A stretch of DNA of 14,106 bases, taken from assembly GCA_900549675.1 (NCBI GenBank), contig URPG01000020.1, positions 1 to 14,106 on the forward strand, read 5' to 3'. How positions within the stretch are numbered: position 1 is the stretch's first letter; every line of letters begins with the position of its first letter. Source of the DNA: an uncultured Oscillospiraceae bacterium (lineage in GTDB: Bacteria > Bacillota > Clostridia > Oscillospirales > Acutalibacteraceae). Made by a program: the position numbers and the translations under genes. The notes beneath the pieces are model-generated. The model made no database searches and was not told where the DNA came from. It was given only the letters and a program-made list of their open reading frames with translations. Below are positions 1 to 7,611 of this stretch, piece by piece.

Positions 1-1117
1 TGCGTGAGCGAGCCACTAAATCTCTATATATTGTATCACAACCGAATGAAGAGTTAAATAACAAATTATTAATTTTTTTACTGTTTATTATGTCATAAAA
101 TGAATTTTTTTGCAAGATTAATACTTTGCCGTTCGGCAAGAGTGTTTTTTCGTCTTTTATGGTCACTGCCCAAGCCTTCGGTTTCTCTGCATAGTGAACC
201 GAAAGAATACCGGCACTGCACTCCAATTGTTTTCCGCCGGGAATGGTCAAACGTGCACCATTGTGCATTAGATTCGCCGCCTGTTCAATATGCAGATAGG
301 TTAGTCGATCCGCACCGCTTTCTTCCATATACCGCTTTACTGCACGTCTGCGAATGGATAAGTGTGCTTTTTTTAACACCTCAGCCGACAAACCGCCTGC
401 CGTTTTCGCTTTTTTCAGCAATTCACAGGCCTGTTCCTGCAAATAATCTTCGTCTAAACGCAAACTTTGCGCCGTTAATGATACAGATTCTACAAACAAA
501 GGATTCATTTTTTGCATCGCAGGCACCACATGGTGCCTAACCCAATTCCTAGTGTAATCATCAGATTCATTGCTGCTGTCATTTGCAAATGTCAAGTGAT
601 AGTCTTGGCAGTACCCCTCAATTTCCTTGCGCGGTACAAATAAAAAAGGGCGAATAATATTCTCTCTTTGATATGGTATACCGCAAAGCCCAGTTAACGC
701 TGTTCCTTTGGCCAAATTCATCAATATGGTTTCCGCATGATCATCCGCATGATGAGCCGTAATAATACGGTCGTTTGGATTTTTTACAAAAGATTCAAAG
801 CAGCGATAACGAAAATTTCTGCCGCATTCTTCAAGTCCCATTTTTTGGTGCTTCGCCAATTTTGCGATATCTTCCCGAAAAACTTGAAAGCGAAGCCCTA
901 GCTGTAAACAAAAAGCTTCTGCTATGGCTTCGTCGCGTTGGGATTCTTCGGCTCTGAGCATATGGTTAATATGCACGCAAAGAATTCTGCTTTTTTCTAT
1001 ATTGCGGAATAAAAAATGGGTTAACGCCATGGAATCTGCTCCCGCAGAAAAGCCCACAATAACTTGTCCAGAGGGCGGCAATGCCGATAAATCAGCCAAG
1101 CGATCCACTTTATTCAT
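1..1117 (-). CDS. tilS: tRNA(Ile)-lysidine synthetase, C-terminus cut by window edge
   Basis: TilS attaches lysine to C34 of the CAU-anticodon tRNA-Ile in the cytoplasm, using ATP, so that it reads AUA. The frame is open from the ATG at 1117 to the left edge, giving 372 visible residues. The N-terminal PP-loop is at residues 24-29 but reads SAGADS instead of the usual SGGxDS. Further family motifs follow: an HINHMLR stretch, TAHHADDHAET near residue 130, and DSSN followed by YTRN near residues 185-195. The visible part ends in LVARSR, which fits the start of the basic RPGD-type motif of the TilS C-terminal domain, so the missing part should be the rest of that domain. The start overlaps the dnaB stop by 8 nt. 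A CGGAGG site at 1127-1132 lies 9 nt upstream, inside dnaB, so translation is probably coupled. The family call is secure. Confidence 0.95.
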   Translation of the reverse strand, partial: MNKVDRLADLSALPPSGQVIVGFSAGADSMALTHFLFRNIEKSRILCVHINHMLRAEESQRDEAIAEAFCLQLGLRFQVFREDIAKLAKHQKMGLEECGRNFRYRCFESFVKNPNDRIITAHHADDHAETILMNLAKGTALTGLCGIPYQRENIIRPFLFVPRKEIEGYCQDYHLTFANDSSNESDDYTRNWVRHHVVPAMQKMNPLFVESVSLTAQSLRLDEDYLQEQACELLKKAKTAGGLSAEVLKKAHLSIRRRAVKRYMEESGADRLTYLHIEQAANLMHNGARLTIPGGKQLECSAGILSVHYAEKPKAWAVTIKDEKTLLPNGKVLILQKNSFYDIINSKKINNLLFNSSFGCDTIYRDLVARSR

Positions 1118-2483
1118 GGTGGATAACCTCCGGTGACGTGAATCTCATAAACTCACCCTGCCAGTGCATCTGCACCGTTTTGATTTCACCATGCCGGTTT
1201 TTGGCGATAATACATTCGGCGCTGTTGGCGTCCGCGTCATCGGCGGGAGGTTCACCGCCATTGCTTGCATAATATTCATCACGGTAAAGGAACAAAACAA
1301 TATCGGCATCCTGCTCGATAGAACCCGAATCCCTTAAGTCTGACAGAACGGGACGGTGGTCCGTACGTTTTTCACTCGCTCTGGCAAGCTGTGACAATGC
1401 GATGACCGGCACGTTGAGTTCCTTTGCCATGATTTTTAAGCTTCTGGTGATTTCAGAAATTTCCTGCACACGGTTATCAATGCGCTTGGCACTGGACATC
1501 AACTGCAAATAGTCAATCATGATAACATCGATGTTTTTCATGCGCCTTACCTTTGCTTTGATTTCCGGAACGGTGATTCCCGGTGTATCATCTAAATACA
1601 GCTCGGCACGAGAAAGTAAATCGCCACCCTCTACTACCCTTGTCCATTCCGCCTCTGTCAATTGACCGGTTCTCAATTTTGTACCCTCTACCAAAGATTC
1701 ACTGGAAAGCAGACGGGAGGCCAATTGCTCTTTGGACATTTCCAAAGAGAAAAAAGCAACCTTTCTCTTCACTTTTTGCCCGATATGTTTGGCAATATTC
1801 AGAGCAAAACTGGTTTTACCCATACCGGGGCGGGCCGCCAAAATAATCAAGTCAGAGCGGTTGAGCCCTGTAATGGCTTTATCCAAATCACCAATACCTG
1901 TAGGAAGTGCTTTATATTGCTCACTGTCGGCTGAATTCAGCAAATCCAACCGGTCAAAGGTATCCAAAAGAACTTCTCGGACGTGCTGAAGTCCTTTCAT
2001 ATTTTTACCTTGGCGAATATCGTAAATCCGCTGTTCGGCAGAATCCAATAATAAACCGGAATCTTCTGCCCCAGAGGCAGCATCGCTCAAGATACTTCTG
2101 GCGGTTTCCATCAAGGTACGAATATCATATTTATCGCGCACAATGCCCGCATACACATGTACGTTGGAAATAGAGGGCACAATTTGGGCCAATTGAGTCA
2201 AATAGACCTTGCCGCTGCCTTCATCAAATGAATCACTTTCTTTCAGGCTTTCCAATACGGTAATAAAATCAATCGGCTGACCAAGGGTAAATTTTTGGAG
2301 CATAACAGAATAAATCAGCCGATTATTCACCGCATAAAAATAATCGGCATGCGGCAAAATTTCCATGACTGTCATCAGCGTATCAGGCTCTAATAAAATA
2401 GCACCTAAAACAGATTGCTCTGCTTCTAAACTAAAGGGCATGCCACCGGATACGGCCGAATCCAAATATTCATTATCAGCCAT
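1110..2483 (-). CDS. dnaB: replicative DNA helicase DnaB
   Basis: This is the hexameric ATP-driven helicase that unwinds DNA at the replication fork (called DnaC in Bacillus). It has 457 residues, a normal length. The N-terminal domain begins with PFSLEAEQSVLGAILL. The RecA-like domain carries Walker A ARPGMGKTS at about 217-225, the SLEMS motif near 246, Walker B VIMIDYLQLM at about 320-329, and the conserved SDLRDSGSIEQDAD segment near 380-393. I chose the ATG at 2483 because GGAGG lies 7 nt upstream. The frame also allows a GTG at 2498, but that codon sits in the ribosome site itself and would add only five residues. The gene follows rplI by 19 nt and overlaps tilS by 8 nt, which is the usual Firmicutes order. 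Confidence 0.97.
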   Translation of the reverse strand: MADNEYLDSAVSGGMPFSLEAEQSVLGAILLEPDTLMTVMEILPHADYFYAVNNRLIYSVMLQKFTLGQPIDFITVLESLKESDSFDEGSGKVYLTQLAQIVPSISNVHVYAGIVRDKYDIRTLMETARSILSDAASGAEDSGLLLDSAEQRIYDIRQGKNMKGLQHVREVLLDTFDRLDLLNSADSEQYKALPTGIGDLDKAITGLNRSDLIILAARPGMGKTSFALNIAKHIGQKVKRKVAFFSLEMSKEQLASRLLSSESLVEGTKLRTGQLTEAEWTRVVEGGDLLSRAELYLDDTPGITVPEIKAKVRRMKNIDVIMIDYLQLMSSAKRIDNRVQEISEITRSLKIMAKELNVPVIALSQLARASEKRTDHRPVLSDLRDSGSIEQDADIVLFLYRDEYYASNGGEPPADDADANSAECIIAKNRHGEIKTVQMHWQGEFMRFTSPEVIHHE

Positions 2484-2502
2484 AACGGCACCTCCCACTT
2501 CC

Positions 2503-2949
2503 TTAGATTTCAGTTACTTCCACTTTCACATTGGCAGTGATACCCACATACAGCTTGATTTCTGCCATAAAAGTGCCAAAGGTTTTAATCTCCGAAACCA
2601 AATTCACCTTTCTTTTGTCGACTTCTACCCCAAATTGTTTTTTTAATTCCGCTGCTACCTCTTTGGCTGTTACGGAACCAAACAATTTGCCCGCCTGACC
2701 GGCTTTGGCCTGAATTTTAACCACTTTTCCGTCTAATAAAGCAGCTGTCTTTTTAGCATTTTCCGTTTCGGTTTTCACTTTGAATTCTTGTGAGGCCACA
2801 GCATTTTTATATTCGTTCATAGCTTGGGCATTGGCCTCTTTGGCAAGCTTTCTCGGCAAGAGATAGTTTCTTGCATAGCCGTCTGACGCTTCTGCCAACT
2901 CGCCTTTTTTACCCATTCCTTTAACATCCTGCAATAAAATAACTTTCAT
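2503..2949 (-). CDS. rplI: 50S ribosomal protein L9
   Basis: L9 binds 23S rRNA at the base of the L1 stalk, and its long helix projects from the large subunit. At 148 residues the length is typical. The N-terminal rRNA-binding signature is clear: MKVILLQDVKGMGKKGELAE followed by SDGYARNYLLPRKLA at residues 22-36. A charged connecting helix (about 40-75) and a C-terminal alpha/beta domain follow. GAGG lies 8 nt before the ATG. The gene is 19 nt after gdpP and 19 nt before dnaB, the conserved gdpP-rplI-dnaB arrangement. Nothing is unusual about it. Confidence 0.98.
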   Translation of the reverse strand: MKVILLQDVKGMGKKGELAEASDGYARNYLLPRKLAKEANAQAMNEYKNAVASQEFKVKTETENAKKTAALLDGKVVKIQAKAGQAGKLFGSVTAKEVAAELKKQFGVEVDKRKVNLVSEIKTFGTFMAEIKLYVGITANVKVEVTEI

Positions 2950-2968
2950 TTTTCAAACCTCACTTTTC

Positions 2969-5023
2969 TCAATCATCTGTGTTGTCTTGTATGGTTACTT
3001 CTTCGAGCTTTTCATCCAATTCTTTCAGTAAACGTTCCTTGGCTTCTTGGAGTGACACATCTTTTAGCTGTGCCCCTGCCATAGTAAAATGTCCGCCGCC
3101 GCCAAACGCCTCTAAAATGATTTGTACATTGACATCTCCCAAGCTGCGCCCTGAAATATTGACGTCATCTCCGTTCTGATAGAGGACAAAAGAGGCTTTC
3201 ACTCCTTGTATCGTCAACAATTCATCAGCAGCCTGCGCTGCCGCAATCCGTGTATCACCTTCTTCCAAGGCGGAAGTGGCAATGGCACAGGTTTTATAAA
3301 CTTCAGCGTCTGATACCATTTCTGCTTTCTTTTTATAGGATTCAAAAGAATTCGCAAATAGTTTTTTAACTTCAACAGTATCCGCTCCGCATCTTCTCAA
3401 AAAGGCGGCCGCCTCAAAGGTTCTGACACCTGTTTTCAGCACAAAATTCTTGGTATCCAGCATAATACCCGACAAAAGAGCTTGTGCAGCGGAAAAATCA
3501 ATGGCAGAGGATTTGATATACTGCACAATCTCCGTCACCATTTCTGCCGCAGAGCTTGCATAAGGCTCATGATAAAAAATCAAGGTATCTCGGATGTAAT
3601 TGACCATCATACGGTGATGGTCAATTACAATGACTCTATCTATCCGTTTCAACAGCTCTTCACTCTCCACAAAGGTAGGAGAATGCGTATCAGTAATAAT
3701 CAGCAAAGATTGCTCTGTATGCATCTGCAAAGCTTCTTGCGGACTGATAAATACCCTCTCGTTTTTATAGTGTTCTTCCACAGCATCCACCAAAGGTCCT
3801 GCTAAAGTGCGGCTGCGGTCAACCACGACATTTACCGGCACATCCAAACCTTTGGCAATCACCGCCCACATTCCCACGGAAGAGCCAATACTGTCCAAAT
3901 CAGAGTTTTTATGTCCCATGACAAAAACTCTCTTGCTGGCACGTACATGGTCTGAAATTGCGGCCGCGATAACTCTGGTTCTCACCTTATCCCGTTTTTC
4001 AACGCCTCGGGAAAGTCCGCCGAAAAATTCATAAGCACCGTCAGACTGCATAACGGCAACCTGGTCACCGCCTCGTCCCAATGCCATATCCAATGCCTGT
4101 CTGGCAAACCGTTCACTTTCAGATAAATCACCGGCGCCTCTCCCGATTCCGATTGAAATCGTAGCACTCATCTTATTGCCATTGGTGATTTTGCGGACAG
4201 AGTCGAGAATCTCAAAACGATTTCTTTTCGCTTTTTCAATCTGTGCGTCATAGGCAATAATCAAATAACGCCCATTGCTCAGCTTTTTGGAAAAGCCTCC
4301 CATGGTGTTATTGCCCCAATCTCTGATAATAGCATCTACTTCGCCAACCACACGGGATTCTTCTCCGGCGGGCATTCCTCTGACAAGTTCTTCTCTGTTA
4401 TCAAAGGCAGCCATACAGACAATCGGTTTCTTTTCCCGGTATTCTTTATGTATTTCTTTATAAAAAGTATCGTCCACAAAATAAAGCACAACGTATCCGC
4501 TGGTTTTTACACCGTGTACAGTATATTGTTTTTTTCCAAACGTAATGGCCGTACCGCTGCTAGTGACAATTTGCCGAAGCGTTTTAGGATAAATAAAGCG
4601 AACAATATTCTCCCCCATTACCGAGCCGTTTACTCCAAAGTTTTCACGGAAAAGCTTGTTGCACCAAGATACATCTCCTAAGCCGGACACTACTGCAATC
4701 GGCAGTGAAAAATCCTCAAGAAAAATGTCCTCTCTGGCACTGAGCACCTTCTGTGCTGTACGAACTGCCGCCGCAACATTTTTACGGAGCATAATATCAC
4801 TCACAGCCACTCCCAGCACTGCTAAAACCGATACCGTAAGTTCTATGGCAAACAGGATTTTATTATAACGATAACTGATCAGCGACATTATTAAAAGAGC
4901 CGCCGACATAAAATAAAATAACGGTGAAACCACCCATACCCGTCTTTTCAATCCATCACCCCGTCTGTCCTTTATCAAAGAATAAGAGAGCGGCGAACCC
5001 AGCATTCTGACAATCCGCCGCAC
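2969..5023 (-). CDS. gdpP: cyclic-di-AMP phosphodiesterase GdpP (YybT family)
   Basis: Family members cleave c-di-AMP to pApA at the membrane and so affect wall stress, potassium and osmotic control. The 684-residue protein has the full layout: two N-terminal membrane segments (about 32-50 and 55-78), a PAS-like region (about 95-190), a degenerate GGDEF domain (about 200-330, ending near ISIGIGRGAG), then DHH and DHHA1 domains. Metal-site residues are present: H371, N373, D375 and D377 in GHKNSDLDS, D445 in TDTHSP, D468-H469-H470, and the GGGGH loop at about 641-645. The start is uncertain. The GTG at 5023 lies 7 nt after the rnj stop but has only a weak site (GGAAG, 12 nt away). An ATG at 5005 would remove six residues and has GGCGG 9 nt upstream. 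Function is inferred from the family, and every expected catalytic motif is intact. Confidence 0.95.
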   Translation of the reverse strand: MRRIVRMLGSPLSYSLIKDRRGDGLKRRVWVVSPLFYFMSAALLIMSLISYRYNKILFAIELTVSVLAVLGVAVSDIMLRKNVAAAVRTAQKVLSAREDIFLEDFSLPIAVVSGLGDVSWCNKLFRENFGVNGSVMGENIVRFIYPKTLRQIVTSSGTAITFGKKQYTVHGVKTSGYVVLYFVDDTFYKEIHKEYREKKPIVCMAAFDNREELVRGMPAGEESRVVGEVDAIIRDWGNNTMGGFSKKLSNGRYLIIAYDAQIEKAKRNRFEILDSVRKITNGNKMSATISIGIGRGAGDLSESERFARQALDMALGRGGDQVAVMQSDGAYEFFGGLSRGVEKRDKVRTRVIAAAISDHVRASKRVFVMGHKNSDLDSIGSSVGMWAVIAKGLDVPVNVVVDRSRTLAGPLVDAVEEHYKNERVFISPQEALQMHTEQSLLIITDTHSPTFVESEELLKRIDRVIVIDHHRMMVNYIRDTLIFYHEPYASSAAEMVTEIVQYIKSSAIDFSAAQALLSGIMLDTKNFVLKTGVRTFEAAAFLRRCGADTVEVKKLFANSFESYKKKAEMVSDAEVYKTCAIATSALEEGDTRIAAAQAADELLTIQGVKASFVLYQNGDDVNISGRSLGDVNVQIILEAFGGGGHFTMAGAQLKDVSLQEAKERLLKELDEKLEEVTIQDNTDD

Positions 5024-5030
5024 CTCTGCG

Positions 5031-7097
5031 TTAAACTTCCATAATGATTGGCAAAATCATCGGACTTCTCTTCGTTTTACGGTAGAGGAATCGAGAAAGT
5101 TCATCTTTAATATTCTGCTTTAAGCCATTCCATTCTCTCACACCGCTGTTCGCACAATCCTCAAGTGTATTATACACCAATTTTTGTGCTTCGTCCATGA
5201 GCTTTTCAGATTCTCTGATATAAACAAATCCGCGTGAAACAATATCCGGCCCGGAAGCCACGTGTCCCGTCGCCGCCTCAATAGAACAAACCGCAATAAT
5301 AATGCCGTCTTCTGCTAAATGCTTGCGGTCACGCAGCACGACATTTCCTACGTCACCCACACCCAGGCCGTCTACCATAACAGAGCCGGCTTGCACATCG
5401 GGACCTTTTTTCATATAATCTTCGTGAATTTCTACACAATTACCAATGCTGCCGATAAAAATATTCTTGTCCGGCATTCCCAAAGATTTCGCAATATTGG
5501 CGTGCTTTCTGAGGTGTTTAAACTCTCCGTGCACGGGAATAAAGAATTTCGGCTTTACCAAAGCCTGCATGATTTTCAGTTCTTCCTGACAGGCATGGCC
5601 TGAAACGTGTACATCATACATGGATTCATAAATCACCGTACATTCACGGCGGAGCAGTTCATCCACCACGGCACCAATCGTTTTTTCATTGCCGGGGATG
5701 GGTCTGGCGGAGATGATGATAAAATCGTTTGCTCCCACTTCCACCTGGCGGTGATCTGCTGACGCCATACGGGAAAGCGCCGCCATAGGTTCTCCCTGAC
5801 TGCCAGTGGTAATCAGCACAACTTCTCCGTCATCATATTGATTAATGGCATTTAAGTCAATCAGCAGACCTTCGGGTATATTTAAATAGCCGAGTTCTGA
5901 AGCGATACCCATGACGTTGAGCATACTTCTGCCTGACAAAGCTACTTTTCTTTTATATTTTACGGCACAGTTAATAATCTGCTGTACACGGCTGATATTG
6001 GACGCAAAAGTGGCCACAATCACTCGTTTCCCCACAGCCTTGCCAAAAAGAGTGTCCAGTGAATTATTCACCATTTGCTCTGTTTGGGTGTAGCCGGGGC
6101 GCTCTGCGTTGGTAGAGTCGGCTAAGAGAGCCAAAACGCCTTCTTCTCCCAACTGAGCGAAACGGGCCAAGTCAATCATACTGCCCTCAGTCGGTGTAAA
6201 GTCAATCTTAAAATCACCGGTGTGTACAATGGTACCGGCCGGCGTATGAATAGCCAAAGACACGGCGTCAGAAATCGAGTGATTCACATGAATCAACTCC
6301 ACATCAAAACAGCCAAGTTTAATATGAGAACCCGCAGGTGTCACATTCAGCTTAACACTGTTGAACAAATTATGTTCTTTCAATTTGCCGCCGATTAAAC
6401 CGATGGTAAGGGCCGTAGCATAAACAGGCACATTTATTTTTTTCAATAAATAAGCCAGGCTGCCGATATGGTCTTCATGCCCGTGTGTAATCACAACGCC
6501 TTTTATTTTTTCATAATTTTTTTCCAAGAAAGTAAAATCGGGGATTACAATATCCACACCATACATATTTTCACTTGGGAAAGCCAGACCGCAGTCGACC
6601 ACAATCATTTCGTTGTTGCATTCAAATACAGTTAGGTTTTTTCCGATTTCATTCAAGCCGCCCAAGAAATAAACCTTCACAGCAGGTTTGTTGGAATGTT
6701 TTGGTGCTTTGGTACGCCGATTGTTTCGCTGTACTTTTTCAGGTTTTTTCGCTTGTTGTACAGCCGTTTTCTTCTCCGCTCTCGGCTTTACAGAGTTTCG
6801 ATTAACAGGTGCCTGCACAGGCTTTGTTTTTGCCGCATTTGTGTCTGTTGGCGTACCTGTTGGTTTTTGAGTTGTTCTTTTGGGTTGTGCCGGCTTTTGT
6901 GCTGCTTTTGTACCGTTACCGGTTCTATTTTGTCTGGGTGTTCTGTTTTGTGTTTTTTTAACTTCTGCCTTCTGTGCATTTTCTTGTACAGCGGTTACCT
7001 CTGCACTGGCTGAACTCAACACATAGTCCACCTGCTTTTCGCCGCTTTTTAAAGAAGGCGTATGCTTCATTCTATTTGGTTTTTTATTCTCTATCAC
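5031..7097 (-). CDS. rnj: ribonuclease J with long basic N-terminal extension
   Basis: RNase J is a metallo-beta-lactamase/beta-CASP nuclease with 5' exonuclease and endonuclease activity, central to mRNA decay and rRNA maturation in Firmicutes. The core begins near residue 139 (VKVYFLGGLNEIGKN). Metal ligands are complete: H205, H207, D209 and H210 in THGHEDH, H273, D295 in HTGDFKID, and H523 in PVHGEFKH. GSQGEP (432-437) and HVSGH (497-501) mark the beta-CASP part. Residues 1-138 are low-complexity, rich in K, Q, T, P, N and R, with no visible fold; B. subtilis RNase J1 starts almost directly at the core. The GTG start is well supported: AGGAGG lies 7 nt upstream, and an upstream small ORF ends on the same G. 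The next gene, gdpP, starts 7 nt after the stop. Confidence 0.95.
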   Translation of the reverse strand: MIENKKPNRMKHTPSLKSGEKQVDYVLSSASAEVTAVQENAQKAEVKKTQNRTPRQNRTGNGTKAAQKPAQPKRTTQKPTGTPTDTNAAKTKPVQAPVNRNSVKPRAEKKTAVQQAKKPEKVQRNNRRTKAPKHSNKPAVKVYFLGGLNEIGKNLTVFECNNEMIVVDCGLAFPSENMYGVDIVIPDFTFLEKNYEKIKGVVITHGHEDHIGSLAYLLKKINVPVYATALTIGLIGGKLKEHNLFNSVKLNVTPAGSHIKLGCFDVELIHVNHSISDAVSLAIHTPAGTIVHTGDFKIDFTPTEGSMIDLARFAQLGEEGVLALLADSTNAERPGYTQTEQMVNNSLDTLFGKAVGKRVIVATFASNISRVQQIINCAVKYKRKVALSGRSMLNVMGIASELGYLNIPEGLLIDLNAINQYDDGEVVLITTGSQGEPMAALSRMASADHRQVEVGANDFIIISARPIPGNEKTIGAVVDELLRRECTVIYESMYDVHVSGHACQEELKIMQALVKPKFFIPVHGEFKHLRKHANIAKSLGMPDKNIFIGSIGNCVEIHEDYMKKGPDVQAGSVMVDGLGVGDVGNVVLRDRKHLAEDGIIIAVCSIEAATGHVASGPDIVSRGFVYIRESEKLMDEAQKLVYNTLEDCANSGVREWNGLKQNIKDELSRFLYRKTKRSPMILPIIMEV

Positions 7098-7222
7098 TAA
7101 GTTTCCTCCTGTTTTTTATTCACTTTAAATTCAATTCTGCTGTTATGCTGTATCAAACCTATACCTGTTTTCTGTAATCCGAGAACAACAAAATTGACAC
7201 AAAGATTTTCTTTGTGCGTCAT
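7097..7222 (-). CDS. candidate 41-residue leader ORF coupled to rnj
   Basis: I do not recognise this product. The ATG at 7222 opens a 41-codon frame whose TAG stop (7099-7097) shares its last G with the rnj GTG start, giving TAGTG. The rnj ribosome site lies inside the last codons. A possible site of its own (AGGGAG) lies only 4 nt before the ATG. The peptide has a hydrophobic middle (CVNFVVLGLQ) and a charged C-terminus (KVNKKQEET). In Bacillales the RNA polymerase epsilon gene sits just before rnjA, but that protein is near 70 residues and I see no likeness. It may be a small protein, a leader peptide that couples translation, or a chance open frame. Confidence 0.35.
   Translation of the reverse strand: MTHKENLCVNFVVLGLQKTGIGLIQHNSRIEFKVNKKQEET
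7198..7216 (-). promoter_or_regulatory. perfect 8-bp hairpin in the rnj leader
   Basis: CACAAAGA and TCTTTGTG pair perfectly around a 3-nt loop. In the transcript the hairpin covers codons 3-9 of the small leader ORF. Neither side has a strong T-tract, so it does not look like a terminator. It may instead affect translation of the small ORF or processing of the leader. Confidence 0.45.
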
Positions 7223-7343
7223 TTTGCTCCCTATAGAGTACAAGTTATGCACAATCCGCTGTGTCGGACGTCATAAAATGTAATTTTTCTGCCTTGTTTG
7301 TCTTGAACTCCGCAAAAAAATTTCTCTGGTTCGGTCATTTATC

Positions 7344-7364
7344 AAAAAGGCGGTGAATACCGCT
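7344..7364 (-). terminator. terminator-like hairpin inside the rnj leader
   Basis: On the minus strand GCGGT, a 4-nt loop and ACCGC form a 5-bp GC-rich stem followed by C and five T. It lies about 80-100 nt after the predicted start site, a usual place for an attenuator. The stem is short, so on its own it would be a weak terminator. No convincing competing antiterminator is visible, apart from an upstream CGGTATT that repeats part of its 5' arm. Confidence 0.35.
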
Positions 7365-7449
7365 AAAAGCCAATATAAAATAGAGCTGAATCTATATAAA
7401 ATACCGATGAAGACAGGCTTCAATCGACTATTTGCAAAATATTACTTTT

Positions 7450-7478
7450 ATTGTACCGTTTGCCCTGCGGAATGTCAA
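7450..7478 (-). promoter_or_regulatory. sigma-A type promoter of the rnj operon
   Basis: On the minus strand there is a perfect TTGACA at 7478-7473, a 17-nt spacer, and TACAAT at 7455-7450 (5 of 6 against TATAAT). This is the best promoter in the window and points at rnj. Transcription should start near 7443. Confidence 0.75.
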
Positions 7479-7526
7479 GCGAGCTTTTTGACAAACAAAG
7501 GATTCTGAATAATTTCACGTTTTTGG

Positions 7527-7555
7527 TTTTCAAATTCTCCGTAAACTGTTATACT
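7527..7555 (+). promoter_or_regulatory. extended -10 promoter of the first cysteine desulfurase
   Basis: TTTTCA (7527-7532, 4 of 6) and TATACT (7550-7555, 5 of 6) are 17 nt apart, and a TG sits one base before the -10, making an extended -10. Start would be near 7562, leaving a leader of about 50 nt. An alternative perfect TTGACA at 7488-7493 has no good -10 at normal spacing. Confidence 0.6.
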
Positions 7556-7572
7556 AAATTTGGAACAAATTT
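7556..7572. promoter_or_regulatory. inverted repeat over the start site, candidate operator
   Basis: AAATTTG (7556-7562) and CAAATTT (7566-7572) form a perfect 7-bp inverted repeat around GAA. It starts at the base after the -10 box and covers the predicted transcription start, the classic place for a repressor. Which regulator would bind is unknown; a sulfur or Fe-S regulator is only a guess from the gene it controls. Confidence 0.45.
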
Positions 7573-7611
7573 CACACTAAATCATTCCTGTCAGAAAGGT
7601 ATAGGTTTATT

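Larger units (their letters stand above)
7098..7443 (-). promoter_or_regulatory. long 5' leader of the rnj operon
   Basis: If transcription starts 7 nt after the -10 box at 7450-7455, the leader is about 345 nt long. Read along the transcript it holds a small stem (GAAG/CTTC around 7407-7419), two copies of TATTTTATAT, a terminator-like hairpin at 7344-7364, a long A/T-rich stretch, and the small ORF with a hairpin over its first codons. I recognise no known riboswitch class. Long structured leaders on RNase genes can serve autoregulation, as known for E. coli rne; applying that here is inference. Confidence 0.4.

Noticed and set aside
100..540. Plus-strand 146-residue ORF
   Set aside because: It is antisense to tilS, whose frame is open throughout and shows the family motifs.
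2484..2498. GTG at 2498 as the dnaB start
   Set aside because: The GTG forms part of the GGGAGG site that serves the ATG at 2483, and nothing suitable lies upstream of it.
6696..7013. Plus-strand Cys/Phe/Leu-rich ORFs opposite the rnj N-terminus
   Set aside because: They are the shadow of the K/Q/T-rich RNase J tail on the other strand and have no ribosome sites.
7245..7253. DnaA-box-like TTATGCACA upstream of the operon that includes dnaB
   Set aside because: It is a single copy; one 9-mer is expected by chance, and there is no cluster, DUE or dnaA nearby to suggest an origin.
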